Positions 61,379-64,000 of a DNA stretch of 64,000 bases are shown here, piece after piece (within the stretch, counting starts at the first letter, position 1; every line of letters begins with the position of its first letter). The stretch comes from Mycobacterium conspicuum. GTDB lineage: Bacteria; Actinomycetota; Actinomycetes; Mycobacteriales; Mycobacteriaceae. The position numbers and the translations under genes are program-made. The stretch lies in the NCBI RefSeq assembly GCF_010730195.1, contig NZ_AP022613.1:310001-374000 (forward strand). The letters are read 5' to 3'. A model generated the notes under the pieces. That model ran no database searches and had not been told where the DNA came from. It saw only the letters and a list, made by a program, of their open reading frames with translations.

Positions 61379-61666
61379 GTGATTCCGCTTCCGCGCGCCT
61401 GGTTGCTGGCAAGCGCCATGCTGATCGGCGGTGCCGTCGGCCTGCTGGCGGGTGTGGCGTCCGTCGTGTCGTTGCATGGGCAGATCCGGTCGGACCTGGT
61501 CGCCCCGGCCATCGCGGCGGCGGTCGGGATTCCCAGTGTCATCGGGGTGGTGGCGATCCTGCTTTCCGGGCGCCGCTGGGTGACGATGTTGGGAGCGTTT
61601 CTGCTTGCGCTGGCACCGGGTTGGTTGGGGGTGCTGATTGCTCTTCGGGTGGTCTCCGGTGGCTGA
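61379..61666 (+). CDS. Small polytopic membrane protein (Rv0460-like)
   Basis: A 95-residue protein with three hydrophobic helices (LLASAMLIGGAVGLLAGVA; APAIAAAVGIPSVIGVVAIL; VTMLGAFLLALAPGWLGVLI). GTG start at 61379. It overlaps the next gene's GTG start by 8 nt. Function unknown. Confidence 0.8.
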   Translation: MIPLPRAWLLASAMLIGGAVGLLAGVASVVSLHGQIRSDLVAPAIAAAVGIPSVIGVVAILLSGRRWVTMLGAFLLALAPGWLGVLIALRVVSGG

Positions 61667-62168
61667 GCGGGATCTCGACTCCGGTCCGAGCACCGCGGCG
61701 TTCGTGCCCGATTTCAGTGATGCCGACGACACGGGCAAGGACTCGGTGCCCTTCGTGCCCGACTTCGACGACACCGGCTCGCAGCCGGTGCCGGAGCCGG
61801 CCGTCGAGCCCGAGTCGGTGGTGGTGCCCGTCGTCGTGCCCGGCCGATACCAATACGTCAAATGGTGGAAGCTGCTGCTGGTGTTCCTCGCCGTGTGGCT
61901 CGCCGCGGCGCAGCTGGGCCTGAGCCTGTTCTATTGGTGGTACCACACGGTCGACAAGACGGCGGCGGCGTACACGGCGCTGGTCTACGTCGTCGCATGC
62001 GTCGTCGCCGGCGTGATCCTGGCGATGGTCCGGGGCAGACCGATGATGTCGGCGCTGGCGCTCGCGGTGATGTCGGGGCCGTTCGCGTCGGTCGCCGCCG
62101 CGGCGCCGCTCTACGGTCACTACTACTGCGAGCGGTTGGCCCACTGCCTCGGCATCATTCCCTATTGA
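61659..62168 (+). CDS. Membrane protein with acidic N-terminal region (Rv0461-like)
   Basis: A 169-residue protein. Its N-terminus is acidic with repeated FVPDF motifs (AAFVPDFSD and VPFVPDFDD), then membrane helices LLLVFLAVWLAAAQLGLSLF, AYTALVYVVACVVAGVILAM and SALALAVMSGPFASVAAAAP. The GTG at 61659 is preferred because it matches the gene overlap; ATG/TTG-like starts upstream lie inside the preceding gene. Function unknown; it precedes lpdC. Confidence 0.8.
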   Translation: MAERDLDSGPSTAAFVPDFSDADDTGKDSVPFVPDFDDTGSQPVPEPAVEPESVVVPVVVPGRYQYVKWWKLLLVFLAVWLAAAQLGLSLFYWWYHTVDKTAAAYTALVYVVACVVAGVILAMVRGRPMMSALALAVMSGPFASVAAAAPLYGHYYCERLAHCLGIIPY

Positions 62169-62201
62169 GCCCGCCGGCCGCCCGCCCACTAATGTGGGCT
62201 C

Positions 62202-63599
<1,398 letters not shown>

Positions 63600-63600
63600 G

Positions 63601-63885
63601 ATGACTAACACCGACAGCACTGGCAGCGTCGTCAGCGCGATCGGCGGCGGCGTCGTCGGTTATGTGCTGTGGCTGATCGCGATCTCGATCGGAAACGACT
63701 TCACGACCGTGAGCCAGTGGAGCCTGCTGGTGCTACTCGGCTCGGTCGTGCTGGCGGCGTGCGCCGGGGCGTGGGGCTGGTCGCTGCGCCGCCGCGGGAG
63801 GGCGGTGGCGGCCGCGTTCGCGTTCAGCCTGCCGGTCCTCCCGGTGCTGTTGACCCTGGCGGTGCTGACCAACCTCTACATCTGA
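63601..63885 (+). CDS. Small membrane protein after lpdC (Rv0463-like)
   Basis: A 94-residue protein with three likely membrane helices (VGYVLWLIAISIGNDF; WSLLVLLGSVVLAACAGAWG; AFAFSLPVLPVLLTLAVL). It follows lpdC by 1 nt. No motif. Corresponds to Rv0463. Confidence 0.82.
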   Translation: MTNTDSTGSVVSAIGGGVVGYVLWLIAISIGNDFTTVSQWSLLVLLGSVVLAACAGAWGWSLRRRGRAVAAAFAFSLPVLPVLLTLAVLTNLYI

Positions 63886-63888
63886 CGA

Positions 63889-64000
63889 TCAGCGCGGGTT
63901 GTCCAACGGGATCTTGAGCGCAGACATGGTGGCGGCCAGTCCGTCGTATTGGCTTGCCAGCAAACAGAATTCGATCAGCTGGCGCCGATCCAGGTGGTCG
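63889..64000 (-). CDS. AhpD/CMD-like protein, 3' end only (Rv0464c-like)
   Basis: The reverse strand reads DHLDRRQLIEFCLLASQYDG, then LAATMSALKIPLDNPR and a stop at 63889-63891. This is the C-terminal 36 residues or so of an Rv0464c-like carboxymuconolactone-decarboxylase-type protein, cut by the window edge. The rest lies outside. Confidence 0.75.
   Translation of the reverse strand, partial: DHLDRRQLIEFCLLASQYDGLAATMSALKIPLDNPR

Overview
The window is high-GC actinobacterial DNA from a Mycobacterium, most likely a slow grower. Evidence includes PE and PPE proteins, two mmpS/mmpL pairs, sigK/rskA, groEL2 behind paired CIRCE elements, virR, ctpH, a 13E12-type HNH protein and frequent GTG starts. 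From remembered M. tuberculosis gene order, the backbone follows Rv0424c to Rv0464c almost gene for gene. Locus tags and H37Rv order given here are recalled, not searched. The species cannot be fixed from the sequence alone.

Layout. 70-5042 is a three-gene signalling module (PAS-ANTAR, STAS, and a 1291-residue kinase/receiver/phosphatase/anti-sigma-kinase hybrid). 5056-10365 is the ctpH operon. 10559-16177 carries xthA, a shortened acetyltransferase relative, def, an Rv0430-like gene, virR, sodC, a glutamate-cysteine-ligase-like gene and a Lon N-domain protein. 16201-20314 is an accessory block: TylF-like methyltransferase, acidic small protein, MFS pump, and two coupled SRPBCC-like genes facing a TetR. 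20288-26313 is a coupled run of Cdc48-like ATPase, pssA, psd, moeA and an SDR. 26373-32809 is an accessory oxidative block (VOC, Baeyer-Villiger monooxygenase, hydrolase, aromatic hydroxylase, TetR, cupin, M24 protein), placed where H37Rv has Rv0439c directly next to groEL2.

32813-38705 holds groEL2 with two CIRCE boxes and a hairpin terminator, two paralogous PNPOx-like genes around a repeat array, an SDR, a CMD protein and a PPE protein. 38743-42505 holds a D-aminoacylase-like amidohydrolase, a small unknown, a DinB-like protein and a membrane protein. 42525-45983 is rskA, sigK, dipZ and an orphan PE gene. The sigK and dipZ upstream regions carry similar SigK-like promoter hexamers at the same 15-bp spacing. 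45999-53813 is mmpL4/mmpS4 facing a TetR and a second mmpS/mmpL pair. 53886-55898 is a 13E12/HNH gene with a perfect LexA box over its start codon and a SnoaL-like gene. 55847-64000 returns to backbone: an Rv0455c-like secreted protein, echA2, a prolyl oligopeptidase, ALDH/DUF779, small membrane proteins, lpdC and the 3' end of an Rv0464c-like gene.

Genes that probably work together: the 70-5042 partner-switching/RNA-antitermination module; pssA and psd in phosphatidylethanolamine synthesis; sigK, rskA and dipZ in exported-protein redox folding; mmpS4/mmpL4 with the Rv0455c-like protein in siderophore export; and ALDH with its DUF779 partner. No tRNA, rRNA, CRISPR array or transposase was seen.
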